Assembly (NCBI GenBank): GCA_963846005.1
Contig: CAWJUH010000001.1
Span: 1,116,001 to 1,180,000 of the forward strand
DNA from: CAVSUR01 sp963846005
Lineage (GTDB): Bacteria > Actinomycetota > Actinomycetes > Streptosporangiales > Streptosporangiaceae
Direction of reading: 5' to 3'
DNA length: 64,000 nucleotides
Shown here: piece by piece, positions 53,071-62,698 of the stretch
Position numbering within the stretch: position 1 is the first letter of the stretch
How the letters are laid out: every line of letters starts with the position of its first letter
Translations under genes and position numbers: made by a program
Notes under the pieces: generated by a model
Seen by the model: only the letters and a program-made list of their open reading frames with translations
What the model was told of the DNA's origin: nothing
Databases searched by the model: none

Positions 53071-54450
53071 ATGGCGACCAATCAAGTCGGCGCGCTGGTG
53101 ATCTTCGGAGCGACCGGGGACCTGGCCAAACTGGAAACGTTCCCGGCGCTGGTCGGGCTGGTCGAACGCGGCGTGCTCGACGTCCCGGTGGTCGGGGTGG
53201 CCAAGAGCGGCTGGGGCCTGGAGCAGTTCCGCGACTACGCCGCCGCGTCGCTGAAGCTGAACAAGATGGACCCCACCACCCCTGCGGCGAAGAAAATGCT
53301 GAGCCTGCTGCGCTACGTCGACGGCGACCTCGGCGACGACAAAACCTACGAAACCATGTCGGAGGCGGCGGGCCCGGGCGGGCCGCTGCTGTTCTATCTG
53401 GAGGTGCCGCCGTTCCTGTTCGGGCGGATCGCCGAGGGCATCGCCAAGTCCGGGCGGGCAGCCGGGGCGCGGGTGATGGTGGAAAAGCCGTTCGGGACCG
53501 ACCTGGCCAGTTCGCAGAAGCTGAACGAGACCATGCACCAGTACTTCCCCGAGGAGGCCATCTTCCGGGTGGACGACTGGCTGGCGTTCGAGCCAGTGGA
53601 GAACGTGCTGTTCGGCCGGTTCGCCAACGCGGTTACCGAACCGCTGCTCAACCGCACCTATGTGGAGAGCATCCAGATCACGATGGCTGAGGCGTTCGAC
53701 GTGTCCGACCGGGGCTCGTTTTACGACAAGACCGGCGCCATCCGCGACGTGGTGCAGAACCACATGCTGCAGGTTCTGGCCACCGTAATGGCCGATCCGC
53801 CCGAGGGGGGGCAGGGCCTGTCCGGCTGGCGCCAGTCCAAGGCGCGGCTGATCTCCTCGCTCACCCTGCTCACGCCCGAGCGCACGGTACGCGGCCAGTA
53901 CGAGGGCTACCACGACGTCAAGGGCGTTGCGCGGGACTCCACGGTGGAGACCTTCGTCGCGATCCGGCTGGAGTCGGACTCGTGGCGGTGGGCGGGCGTG
54001 CCGATCGTGATCCGGGCCGGCAAGTGCATGCCGGTCACCGCCACCGAGGTGACCGTCCGGTTCAAGCATCCGCCCCGCGATGTCTTCGGGCTGGCCCCGC
54101 TGCCGCGCCAGAACGAGCTGCGGTTCCGGGTCTGGCCCGAGACCGCGTTGTCCCTGCTGCTGGCGGGCAAGAAGCCCGGCGCCGGGTGGGAGCCGCAGAT
54201 GGACGACCTGACCTTCGCCCAGCGGCCCGGCAGCGACATGCGTCCCTACGATCAGCTGATCGGCGCCGCCCTTGACGGGGAGCGGTGGCTGTTCGCTATG
54301 CAGGACACCGTCGAGGCCGCCTGGAAGATCGTGGACCCGGTGCTCGGCGACGTCACGCCCGTCCACCCGTATGCCCGGGGGACGTGGGGTCCGAGGGAGG
54401 CTGACCGGCTGCTGCCTGAGCGGGACGCATGGCACGACCCGGCGGGCTGA
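53071..54450 (+). CDS. zwf: Glucose-6-phosphate dehydrogenase, divergent
   Basis: A 459-residue member of the short zwf clade. The NADP-binding loop GATGDLA, EKPFGTDLASS and the catalytic His in VVQNHMLQVL (His231) are kept. The usual D-H-x-L-G-K phosphate-binding motif reads D-D-W-L-A-F (residues 168-173), so the phosphate-contacting His and Lys are replaced. It probably makes NADPH by oxidising glucose 6-phosphate or a related sugar. ATG 53071 has ACGGAGG upstream. It is embedded between cydAB and cydDC. Confidence 0.85.
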   Translation: MATNQVGALVIFGATGDLAKLETFPALVGLVERGVLDVPVVGVAKSGWGLEQFRDYAAASLKLNKMDPTTPAAKKMLSLLRYVDGDLGDDKTYETMSEAAGPGGPLLFYLEVPPFLFGRIAEGIAKSGRAAGARVMVEKPFGTDLASSQKLNETMHQYFPEEAIFRVDDWLAFEPVENVLFGRFANAVTEPLLNRTYVESIQITMAEAFDVSDRGSFYDKTGAIRDVVQNHMLQVLATVMADPPEGGQGLSGWRQSKARLISSLTLLTPERTVRGQYEGYHDVKGVARDSTVETFVAIRLESDSWRWAGVPIVIRAGKCMPVTATEVTVRFKHPPRDVFGLAPLPRQNELRFRVWPETALSLLLAGKKPGAGWEPQMDDLTFAQRPGSDMRPYDQLIGAALDGERWLFAMQDTVEAAWKIVDPVLGDVTPVHPYARGTWGPREADRLLPERDAWHDPAG

Positions 54451-54481
54451 GTCCCGGGTGCGGCGGCGGCCGGGCCGGGCC

Positions 54482-56101
54482 ATGAGGGCGGTCGACCCCC
54501 GGCTGCTGCGGCATGCGCGTGCGGCCCGGGCCTACCTGGTGGTGACCGTGCTGCTCGGGCTGGCCGTGGCCGGGCTGATCGTGGCGCAGGCGGCCCTGCT
54601 CGCCCACGCGCTGTCCGCGGCTGCGCTCGGCACCGGGGCCAGGGCCCTGACGGTGACCCTGGCGCTGCTGCTGGGCGTGGTGGTGGCGCGGGCCGCCGCG
54701 GCCTACGGCGGGGAGGCCGCGGCGTTGCGGGCCGCCGCCCGCGTCAAGTCGCAGCTGCGGCGCCAGCTGACCGGGCACTGCCTGCGGCTGGGGCAGGCCT
54801 GGCTCGGCGGGCAGCAGCCCGGCCGGATGGCCGCCCTGGCCACCCGGGGCCTGGATGCCCTTGATCCCTACTTCGCGCGGTATCTGCCGCAGCTCGTCCT
54901 GTCGGTCCTGGTCCCGGCGGCCGTGGTGGTGACGGTGACCGTCACGGACTGGATCTCCGGCCTGGTCATCCTGGTCACGCTGCCGCTGATCCCGCTGTTC
55001 GCGGCCCTGGTGGGCCTGCATACCAAGGCGCAGACGCGCCGCCAGTGGCGGCTGCTGGCCCAGCTCAGCGGCCATTTCCTGGACGTCGTGCAGGGCCTGC
55101 CCACCCTCAAGGCGTTCGGGCGGGCCAAGGCCCAGGAACAGGTGATCGCCAACGTCACCCGCGAGCACCGGTCGGCGGCCATGGCCACGCTGCGGGTGGC
55201 GTTCCTGTCCGCGCTGGTGCTGGAGCTTTCCGCCGCCCTGGCCACGGCGCTGGTCGCGGTCGAGACCGGGCTGCGGCTGCTGTACGGGCACATGCCCTAC
55301 CAGGCCGCGCTGCTGGTGCTGCTGCTCACCCCCGAGGCTTACCTGCCGCTGCGGGCGGTGGCCGCCCAGTACCACGCCAGCGCGGAGGGCAGCGCTGCCG
55401 CTGAGAGCGTCTTCCAGATCCTGGATATCCCCCTGCCGTCGCGGGCCACCCAGACCGCAGCCCAGCCAGCCGGCCCTGGGGTGCCGGTTCCCGACCTGCG
55501 CTCGGCCACGATCAGCCTGAACGGGGTGACAGTCACCTACCCCGGCCGGGACCGCCCGGCCCTGGCCCAGCTCAGCCTGACCATCCACCCTGGCGAGCTG
55601 ATCGTGCTGACCGGGCCGAGCGGCGCGGGGAAGACGACCCTGCTGCGGCTGCTGCTGCAGTTCATCGAGCCAACCGCCGGGACCATCCGCGCCACCGGAA
55701 TCAATCTGGCCGCCGTCCCCGCCGCGTCATGGCGTGCCCAGCTCGCCTGGGTTCCCCAGCATCCACGGCTGTTCCCCGGATCGGTCGCCGACAACATCGC
55801 GCTCGGCCAGCCCGCCGCCACCCGGGCCGCCGTCGAGGACGCCGCCCGGCTGGCCGGCGCGGCCGCGTTCATCGAGGCGCTCCCCCGGGGCTACGACACC
55901 CCGCTAGCGGAACGGGCGACTCAGCTGTCAGCCGGGCAGCGCCAGCAGCTCGCCCTGGCCCGGGCGTTCCTGCGGGACGCCCCGCTGCTGCTGCTCGACG
56001 AGCCCACCGCCCACCTGGCCCCGGCCGCGGCCGCCGCGATCCGCGGCGCCGTCCGCGGCCCGCTGGCCGGGCGCACCATCGTCGTGGCCACCCACCAGTA
56101 G
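54482..56101 (+). CDS. cydD: CydD subunit of the CydDC ABC exporter (3' end frame-broken)
   Basis: A 539-residue type I ABC half-exporter needed to assemble cytochrome bd. Six helices are followed by an NBD: Walker A GPSGAGKTT, LSAGQRQQLALARA signature, Walker B LLLLDEPTA, H-loop THQ. The frame ends at THQ in a TAG (56099-56101). A continuing CydD-like tail (WDAITASQLVTLDGGRPSE) lies in another frame and ends at a TGA overlapping the cydC start (56201), so about 35 residues are lost. ATG 54482. Confidence 0.87.
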   Translation: MRAVDPRLLRHARAARAYLVVTVLLGLAVAGLIVAQAALLAHALSAAALGTGARALTVTLALLLGVVVARAAAAYGGEAAALRAAARVKSQLRRQLTGHCLRLGQAWLGGQQPGRMAALATRGLDALDPYFARYLPQLVLSVLVPAAVVVTVTVTDWISGLVILVTLPLIPLFAALVGLHTKAQTRRQWRLLAQLSGHFLDVVQGLPTLKAFGRAKAQEQVIANVTREHRSAAMATLRVAFLSALVLELSAALATALVAVETGLRLLYGHMPYQAALLVLLLTPEAYLPLRAVAAQYHASAEGSAAAESVFQILDIPLPSRATQTAAQPAGPGVPVPDLRSATISLNGVTVTYPGRDRPALAQLSLTIHPGELIVLTGPSGAGKTTLLRLLLQFIEPTAGTIRATGINLAAVPAASWRAQLAWVPQHPRLFPGSVADNIALGQPAATRAAVEDAARLAGAAAFIEALPRGYDTPLAERATQLSAGQRQQLALARAFLRDAPLLLLDEPTAHLAPAAAAAIRGAVRGPLAGRTIVVATHQ

Positions 56102-56200
56102 CTGGGACGCCATCACCGCCAGCCAGCTCGTCACCCTCGACGGCGGCAGGCCCTCCGAGCGCGCACCTGTGCTGGCCAGCGCGCCCTTGGCGGCCAGACC

Positions 56201-57967
56201 ATGACCGCCCCGCCCGCCGCCCTGGCCCGGGATGGGCGCCCGCCGCTGGTGCGGCTGCTGGCGATGGCCCGGCCGCTGCGCGGCCGGCTGCTGCTCGCGG
56301 TGGCGGCCGGTGCCGCCGCCACCGGCTGCGGGGTCGCCCTGCTCGCCGTCTCCGGGTTCCTGCTCGCCCGGGCCTCCCAGCACCCGTCCATCATCGCGAT
56401 CTCGGTGGCGGTGGTCGCGGTCCGCGCGCTCAGCATCGGCCGGGGCGTGTCCCGTTACCTGGAACGGCTCGCCTCCCACGACGTGGCGTTCCGGGTGCTG
56501 GCCGAGGTGCGGGTGGCGATCTGGCGGCGGCTGGAGGCGCTGGCGCCGGCCGGGCTTGCGCTGTTCCGGTCCGGGGACCTGCTCGCCCGGCTGATCTCCG
56601 ACGTCGACGCGACGCAGGACCTGTTCATCCGCGGCATCACCCCGCTGCTGACCGCCGTCCTGGCCGGCGGCGCAGCCGCGACCGTATGCCTGGTCATCCT
56701 GGCCCCGGCAGCCGGCCTGCTCGCCGCCGGGCTGCTCGCGGCCGGCATCATCGTGCCGCTCGCCGGGGCGGCCCTGGCCAGGAAGGCCGCCCGGGCCGGC
56801 GCCCCCGCCCGCGGCCGGCTCGCCGCCACCGTCACCGACCTGCTCGACGGGGCGGCCGACCTGCAGGCCTTCGGCGCGGAAGACGCCGCGCTCGCCGACG
56901 CCGACGCCGCGGACGCCGAGCTGACCCGGCTCGCCCGCCGCACCGCCGCGGCCTCCGGCCTGGGCATCGGGCTGATGAGCGCGGTTTCCGGCCTGACGCT
57001 GTGGGGGGTCCTGCTCCTCGGCGCCGCGGCCACCGGGACCGGCGCCCTCACCCGGGTGCCGCTGGCGGTCCTGACCCTCACCGCGCTCGCATCGTTCGAG
57101 GCCGTCACCGCGCTGCCGGCCGCCGCCGTCCAGCTCGACCAGGCCCGCGTCTCCGCAGGCCGGATCGCCGCCGTCACCGACACCCCCGACCCGATCCGCG
57201 AACCGCGCCGCCCGCGCCCGCTGCCATCCGGGCCCTTCCATGTCACGCTGCGCGAGGCCACCGTCCGTTACCGGCCGGATGGGCCAGCCGCCCTGGACCG
57301 GGTCAGCCTCGACCTGCCCCCCGGGCGGCGGGTCGCGCTGGTCGGCGCCAATGGAGCCGGCAAGTCAACCGTCGCCGCGGTGCTGCTGCGGTTCTGCGAG
57401 CTCAGCGGCGGCACCGCCCTGCTCAACGGCCACGATCTGGCCAGCTACGCGGCCGACGACATCCGGTCGGTCATCGGCGGATGCCCGCAAGACCCTCACC
57501 TGTTCGACGCCACCATCCGTGACAACCTGCGGCTCGCCCGCCCCGGCGCCGGCGACGAGCAGCTCGAGGCCGCCGCGGCCCGCGCCCGGCTGCTGCCGTG
57601 GATCACCTCCCTCCCCCGCGGCTGGGACACCCCGGTCGGCAGTCACGGGGCGGCCGTCTCCGGCGGCGAACACCAGCGCCTCGCGCTGGCCCGCGCATTT
57701 CTCGCCGACCCGGCGCTGCTGATCCTCGACGAACCCACCGCCCACCTTGACCGCGACGCCCGCCAGGCGCTGACCGCCGATCTGCTGCAGGCCACCGAAG
57801 GCCGCACCGTCCTGTACATCACCCATCAGCCCGATGGGCTCGACCAGGTCGACCAGATCGTGGTGCTCGACCGCGGCCGGGTCGCCGAACAAGGTACCCA
57901 CCACCAGCTCCGTGACGCAGGCGGGCCGTATCAGCGGATGTGGGGTCGGCGGGACGGCTCTGACTGA
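56201..57967 (+). CDS. cydC: CydC subunit of the CydDC ABC exporter
   Basis: A 588-residue type I ABC half-exporter: six helices, NBD with Walker A GANGAGKST, signature VSGGEHQRLALARA, Walker B LLILDEPTAHLD and H-loop THQ. It forms the heterodimer with CydD that exports cysteine/glutathione, needed for haem-d oxidase assembly. ATG 56201 overlaps the lost CydD stop (ATGA), showing earlier translational coupling. Confidence 0.9.
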   Translation: MTAPPAALARDGRPPLVRLLAMARPLRGRLLLAVAAGAAATGCGVALLAVSGFLLARASQHPSIIAISVAVVAVRALSIGRGVSRYLERLASHDVAFRVLAEVRVAIWRRLEALAPAGLALFRSGDLLARLISDVDATQDLFIRGITPLLTAVLAGGAAATVCLVILAPAAGLLAAGLLAAGIIVPLAGAALARKAARAGAPARGRLAATVTDLLDGAADLQAFGAEDAALADADAADAELTRLARRTAAASGLGIGLMSAVSGLTLWGVLLLGAAATGTGALTRVPLAVLTLTALASFEAVTALPAAAVQLDQARVSAGRIAAVTDTPDPIREPRRPRPLPSGPFHVTLREATVRYRPDGPAALDRVSLDLPPGRRVALVGANGAGKSTVAAVLLRFCELSGGTALLNGHDLASYAADDIRSVIGGCPQDPHLFDATIRDNLRLARPGAGDEQLEAAAARARLLPWITSLPRGWDTPVGSHGAAVSGGEHQRLALARAFLADPALLILDEPTAHLDRDARQALTADLLQATEGRTVLYITHQPDGLDQVDQIVVLDRGRVAEQGTHHQLRDAGGPYQRMWGRRDGSD

Positions 57968-58151
57968 CGGCTCCTGCGGCCGGTCCAAACCTCATGCGAA
58001 TCGGGTGAGGCGCAGCCGGATCAGCTGAGATTTCCTGGTCATGCGGGCAAAGCACCCGCAGTCGGCCGGACTGGGCGGGCCTGCCGGCTGCCAGCGTTTG
58101 ATCTCCGATGCGGCCTGCAGGTCGCTGGCGCGGAGGAACGGGGAGGTCCAG

Positions 58152-60474
58152 ATGGCGACCTCAATGGCCCAGCGGGAGGCGACCGTCACCAGAGGGGCCG
58201 CCGTTCGCGGCGGCGGTCCGGCCCTGGCAGCTGGCCTCACCGCGCCGGATGTGCCGGGCTGGGCGGTGCCGTGGCCAGAGATCACCAAGCTGACCGCCAG
58301 GAGCAGCCCGGCAACCCCAGCCGGGAGCGGTGAGCCGGGCCGGGCTCGTCGAGGCGGCGCGGTCGAGTGATCGCCGGCTTGTCGCGGTGACGGCGCCGGC
58401 GGGCTATGGCAAGTCGATGTTCCTGGCCGAGTGGGCCGCCGCCGAGGACCGCCCCGTCGTCTGGGTGTCGCTCGACCGTTTCGACAACGATCCCGCGATG
58501 CTGCTCGCGTCACTCGCGTCGGCGTACTGCCGGGCCGGTTTGGACAGCGCTGACCTGGCCGGCGACCAGGACGGCCCGGTGCGGGTGCTGGGCCGCGCCG
58601 CGCCTCGGCTGGCCGCGGAGTTCCGCGCGAGCCCGGTCCCGTTTGTGCTGATGCTGGACGATCTGCACGAGCTGCAGTCACCGGCTTGCCGCGATGTGCT
58701 AGACACTGTCATCTCGGCGATTCCGCGCGGGTCCCAGCTGGCCAGCGCCAGCCGCTGCGAGCAGCCACACCTGCCGCGGCTGCGGGCGTCAAGCGAGGCG
58801 CTGGAGTTCGGGGCCACGGACCTGGCGCTGGATGCGGCCGGCGCCCAGCACATCTTCGCCAACGCGCGGGTCAGCCTGACCTCCGGGCAGGCCGCCGCGG
58901 TGACCGAACGGACCGAAGGATGGCCGGCTGGCCTCTACCTCACCGCCTTGATCACGGGGAAGCGCAGCGACCAGGTGCCGGCCGTCACGGGGGACGACCC
59001 GTACGTGGCCGACTACCTGTACCAGGAGACGCTGAGTGGGCTGCCGGAGGACATGCAGCTGTTCCTGCGGCGCACGGCCGTGCTCGACCGGCTGTGCGGC
59101 CCGCTGTGCGATGCTGTCCTCGCGTCCTCGGGTGCGGCCGGGTATCTGCGCCGCCTGGAAGCCGCCAGCTTGTTCCTGGTCCCGCTCGACCGCCGTCGGC
59201 AGTGGTATCGCTACCACACACTGTTCCGGGAATTCCTGCTCGGCGAGCTCGGCCGCGCCGAACCTGGCATCGTCATGACGCTGCACCAGCGCGCCGCCGA
59301 CTGGCATGAGGCCAGCGGATCCCCGGCGCTGGCCCTCGAGCACCTGCTGCGCACCACCGACTGGGACCGCTCGGTGCGGCTGACGGCCGCTTTGGCCCCG
59401 CCGACAGTCAACGCCGGGCAGTTGCCGACCCTTCGGCGCTGGTTGCGCGCCATCGGCGACGCGAACATTGAACGCTACCCGCCACTCGCGGTCATGGCCG
59501 GCTGGGCAGGCGTGCTGACGGGTGAGACGGCCGAGGCGGAACGATGGACGGCGTTCGCGGACGCTGCCTCGTCCGACGATGTGCCGGTGGACGGGTCATC
59601 CTCCTTCGAGTCAGCCCGAGCCGTATTGCGAGCGGCCATGTGTGCCGAAGGCCCAGAGCAGATGATGGCCGACACGACCCTTGCCGTCGCCCGCGAACCC
59701 TCGTGGAGTCCATGGCGCTCCGATGCGCTCTGGTTGCTCGGCGAAGCGAATCTGCTGGCCGGGCGTCTCGATCAGGCTCGCGCTGCTTTCGCGGAAGGTT
59801 CCGCTACCGCTGCCACCTTGAACACACCCGATATGATCACCCTCTGCGAAGCCCAGCTCGCGCTGCTGGCGCTGGATCGCGGTGAGTGGCAGGAGGCGGC
59901 CGGCCGGCTGGAGCGTGCGCTTGCCGTGATCGACGAGCACCGGATGCACGACTGCGTCTTCAGCATCCCAGCCTTCGCCGGGGCAGCAAGGCTTTCGCTG
60001 CACCACCGTGACCTCGACGAAACACACCGCCAGCTCACCCGCGCGATGCGGGCGATCCCGAGAGCCACCTACCTGCTGCCCTATCATGCCGTCCGGCTGC
60101 GAATACAGCTGGCCAAGGTGTACCTCGCCCTTGCCGATGTGGCGACGGCACGCCAGCTCCTGCGTGAGATCGACGACATCCTGCGGCAGCGCCCGGCGCT
60201 CGGGACCCTTGCCGGCGAGGTCAAGGCGTTCCGCCGCGTTCTTGTCGCCAGCACCGCCACCGGAGCGGCCGAAATGCCGCCGCTCACCCCGGCCGAGCTG
60301 CGGCTGCTTCCCTACCTGTCGACCCACCTGACTGCCGAGCGAATCGCCGGGCGGCTGTTCGTCTCCAGCTGGACGGTCAAGACCCAGGTCAAATCGATCT
60401 ACCGCAAGCTGGGCGTCTCCTCACGCAACGACGCGGTGCAAAAGGCAGCGACGCTCGGCCTGCTCGGCGCCTAG
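58152..60474 (+). pseudogene. MalT-like STAND/LuxR regulator with an N-terminal frame break
   Basis: ATG 58152, with GGGGAGGT upstream, opens about 58 codons ending VPWPEITKLTARSSPATPAGSG. This is a normal MalT-like lead-in (P-x-I-T-K-L-T). The main frame then starts at GTG 58330 (VSRAGLVEAARSS) and continues 714 codons: Walker A APAGYGKS, Walker B VLMLDDLHEL, TPR-like helices and the C-terminal HTH (LTPAELRLLPYLSTHLTAERIAGRLFVSSWTVKTQV). One base is misplaced at about 58326-58330. GTG 58330 alone would give a nearly full-length protein. It lies between cydC and conserved element C. Confidence 0.8.
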
Positions 60475-60513
60475 CTGACGCTCTAGCCGGGACAATGCCA
60501 GTCGTCAGGCACT

Positions 60514-60564
60514 TACCCACATCGGGGCGATGCGGCGGTCGCTCTACCGACCTGACGATAGAGC
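60514..60564 (+). promoter_or_regulatory. Conserved upstream element C with adjacent hairpin
   Basis: TACCCACATCGGGGCGATGC at 60514-60533 is identical over 20 bp to the element before cydA. Just downstream, GCTCTA (60541-60546) and TAGAGC (60559-60564) form an inverted repeat with a 12-bp spacer. It lies about 90 bp before the CMD-family gene. Confidence 0.7.
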
Positions 60565-60623
60565 GATGGACCTTATCCCCGGCCTGGCCGCAATCGGGGT
60601 CCCTGGCCCGGGGGGAGCACTGT

Positions 60624-60983
60624 ATGGCCCAGATAGCTAGATTCCAGGAGATCCTGCGCAGGCTGGCGATCATCGATGAAGGCTTCGTTGAGGACCAGGC
60701 GGGGCTCGGGCTCGGCCTGCCCGCCTCCCGGCCGCTGGATCCTAGGATCGCAGCGCTGGTGCAGGTCGGCGCGCTGGTGGCGATCGGGTCCCCGGGGGCC
60801 TGCCTGGAATGGAGCACCACCCGGGCGCTGGCGCAGGGCGCGACCGAAGACGAGATTACCGGTGTTCTGCTGGCCATCGCCCCCGTGGCCGGGCTCGGCC
60901 GGATCACCGCCGCCGTCCCGGGCGTAGCGGCCGCGTTCGGGTATGACGTCGAGGCCGCACTGATGGATCCAGATGATCACTAA
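60624..60983 (+). CDS. Carboxymuconolactone-decarboxylase-family protein
   Basis: A 119-residue CMD/AhpD-like helical protein, ATG 60624 after GGGGGAG. The core LDPRIAALVQVGALVAIGSPGACLEWSTTRALAQGATEDEITGVLLAIAPVAG matches the CMD fold. Only one Cys occurs where AhpD has CxxC, so it cannot work as a classical AhpD peroxidase reductase; a decarboxylase or binding role is possible. It carries the same upstream element as ndh and cydA, suggesting a shared stress or oxygen response. Confidence 0.8.
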   Translation: MAQIARFQEILRRLAIIDEGFVEDQAGLGLGLPASRPLDPRIAALVQVGALVAIGSPGACLEWSTTRALAQGATEDEITGVLLAIAPVAGLGRITAAVPGVAAAFGYDVEAALMDPDDH

Positions 60984-61476
60984 AGGCTGGGCCCCTGGTG
61001 GTCGTTGCTGCGATCAGGCCGATCGTGGGTGAAGTTGCCGATCCAGCGCGGCCTTAGGTCACCGGTCCTTAACAGGAGGTCTCACTGTTATAACTGCCGG
61101 TAAAACTGCCAGCGGAACTTCCTGGTCCGCGGCAAAGTGCGAGAATATTCTAGCCTCATAATTTGCTTACCCCGCCATCGCGCCTCCGCCTTCAATAATT
61201 ACGGCGAGTGCACCCTTAGCGGTCCCAGCTGGGCGAATGTTCAGGGCTGGGCAACTGATGAGGCTATCGGGGAAACCTATGACTGCTATCAGGCTTAGCC
61301 AGCCGGCGCAAGCCTGAGGGCTGAGGGCCCCTGGCCGCCTGCACGTGCTCGTGCGTGCGGCCTGCTAGGGGCCCCTTTGCGCACCCTGCCCTGGCTTCGT
61401 CTTTGCCGTTCGCCGAGCGCGGCCACGAACGTGTAGGGGCCGGCGTCCAGCGGCCGGCAGACGTTAGGCTCGGCCC
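60984..61476. other. Intergenic region with a strong GC-rich hairpin
   Basis: No gene is seen in this 493-bp gap. AT-rich stretches at 61070-61200 suggest promoter or regulatory DNA. An imperfect hairpin at 61325-61374 (arms GGGCCCCTGGCCGC and GCGGCC-AGGGGCCC with a 4-nt bulge) could end transcripts or lead into the hydrolase gene. Confidence 0.5.
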
Positions 61477-62328
61477 GTGGTGACCGAGACCGATCTTGCC
61501 TTGGGCGATGGGCGCACACTGCACGTTTACGACACGGGCACCGGTGACGGGACCATTGGGCTGGCTGTCTTCTGGCATAACGGCACACCGAGCACCGGCG
61601 CACCGCCCGAGCCGCTGTTCGCCGCCGCGGCCGAGCGCGGCATCCGCTGGGTGTCGCATGACCGGCCCGGATACGGCGGGTCAACTCCGCACCCGGGCCG
61701 CGACGTGGCGTCAGCGGCGGGTGACGTCGCCAGCATCGCCGACGCACTGGGCATCGACAGGTTCGCGGTCATGGGTGATTCCGGCGGCGGACCGCACGCC
61801 CTGGCCTGCGCCGCGGTCTTGCCCGGGCGGCTCCTGGCCACGGTCTGCATATCGGGGCCTGCCCCGTTCGGCGCCGAGGGCCTGGACTGGTTCGCGGGCA
61901 TGACCCCCTCCAACGCCGCGGAGTATCGCGCCGCCGCCACCGGACACGCGGCGCTCGAGGCCTACCTCGCGTCCGCCGAGTTCGACCCGGCGGTATTCAC
62001 CCCGGCCGATCACGCCGCAATCTTGGGTGCATGGTCATGGATAGGCACCGTGGCCGAGCAGGCCCTGGCAACCGACCAGGGCGGGATGGTGGACGACGAC
62101 CTGGCCTACGTCACCCCCTGGGGCTTTGACCCCGGGCAGATAGGCACCCCCGTCCTGCTCGTGCACGGCGCCCAGGACCGGCTCGTGCCCAGTTCGCACG
62201 CCACCTGGCTGGCGCAGCGCTGCCGCACGGCGGAACTGTGGCTACGCCCAGATGACGGACACGTCTCGATCCTCAACTCCAGCGTCCTGGCCCTGGACTG
62301 GATCCGCGAGCACGCCAGTCACCGCTGA
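61477..62328 (+). CDS. Alpha/beta-fold hydrolase
   Basis: A 283-residue serine hydrolase. VFWHNGTPSTGAPP is the oxyanion region, SHDRPGYGGST follows, the nucleophile elbow is VMGDSGGGPHA (Ser near residue 104), the acid is in VHGAQDRLVPSS and the His in DDGHVSIL. GTG 61477 is used, with a second GTG 3 bp later. It shows no close link to its neighbours and is only loosely similar to the hydrolase at 5939. Confidence 0.88.
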   Translation: MVTETDLALGDGRTLHVYDTGTGDGTIGLAVFWHNGTPSTGAPPEPLFAAAAERGIRWVSHDRPGYGGSTPHPGRDVASAAGDVASIADALGIDRFAVMGDSGGGPHALACAAVLPGRLLATVCISGPAPFGAEGLDWFAGMTPSNAAEYRAAATGHAALEAYLASAEFDPAVFTPADHAAILGAWSWIGTVAEQALATDQGGMVDDDLAYVTPWGFDPGQIGTPVLLVHGAQDRLVPSSHATWLAQRCRTAELWLRPDDGHVSILNSSVLALDWIREHASHR

Positions 62329-62698
62329 GCCCGAAACCGCCCCGCTAGGCTGACCAGCCAGCAACAACGAGCCCATGCGCCGCCCAATGCGGCCACATCA
62401 ACTACAAGGTCTAGGGTCCGCGTCAAGCATCTGTGAGAGTTCACGCAGCGGCTCGGCCTGGGCTGCTGTCAGGATCGGTGCCGGTGATCCGGGCTGGCTC
62501 ATTAAGCATCTGGCCGCCTGCTGGCGTGCCTTTCGGTTGACCTGTCGCACGGATTGCCGGACCGGCCTGGCTCACCGGCTGGCCTGATCAGAAGCCTGTC
62601 CGCGCGTGGCGCGTGACTCATCACAGATGTGCCGTCTGGTGTTCCCATCCAGGCCGGTGCCGTCCGCTGACCGCACCCACCTTGAAGGGACGGCCGCT
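62329..62698. other. Non-coding left end of the IS110-type element
   Basis: This 370-bp stretch holds no credible ORF and no domain. It includes GTCAAGCATC (62422-62431) and TTAAGCATCTGG (near 62501-62512). IS110-family elements carry their structured bridge RNA in such untranslated ends, so this is the place to look for one. A fold cannot be computed here. Confidence 0.5.

Noticed and set aside
46694..60984. Reading the CATCGGGGCGATG element as a Rex, CRP or DosR box
   Set aside because: It lacks TTGTGAA/TTCACAA, TGTGA/TCACA and the GGGACT/AGTCCC cores of those families.
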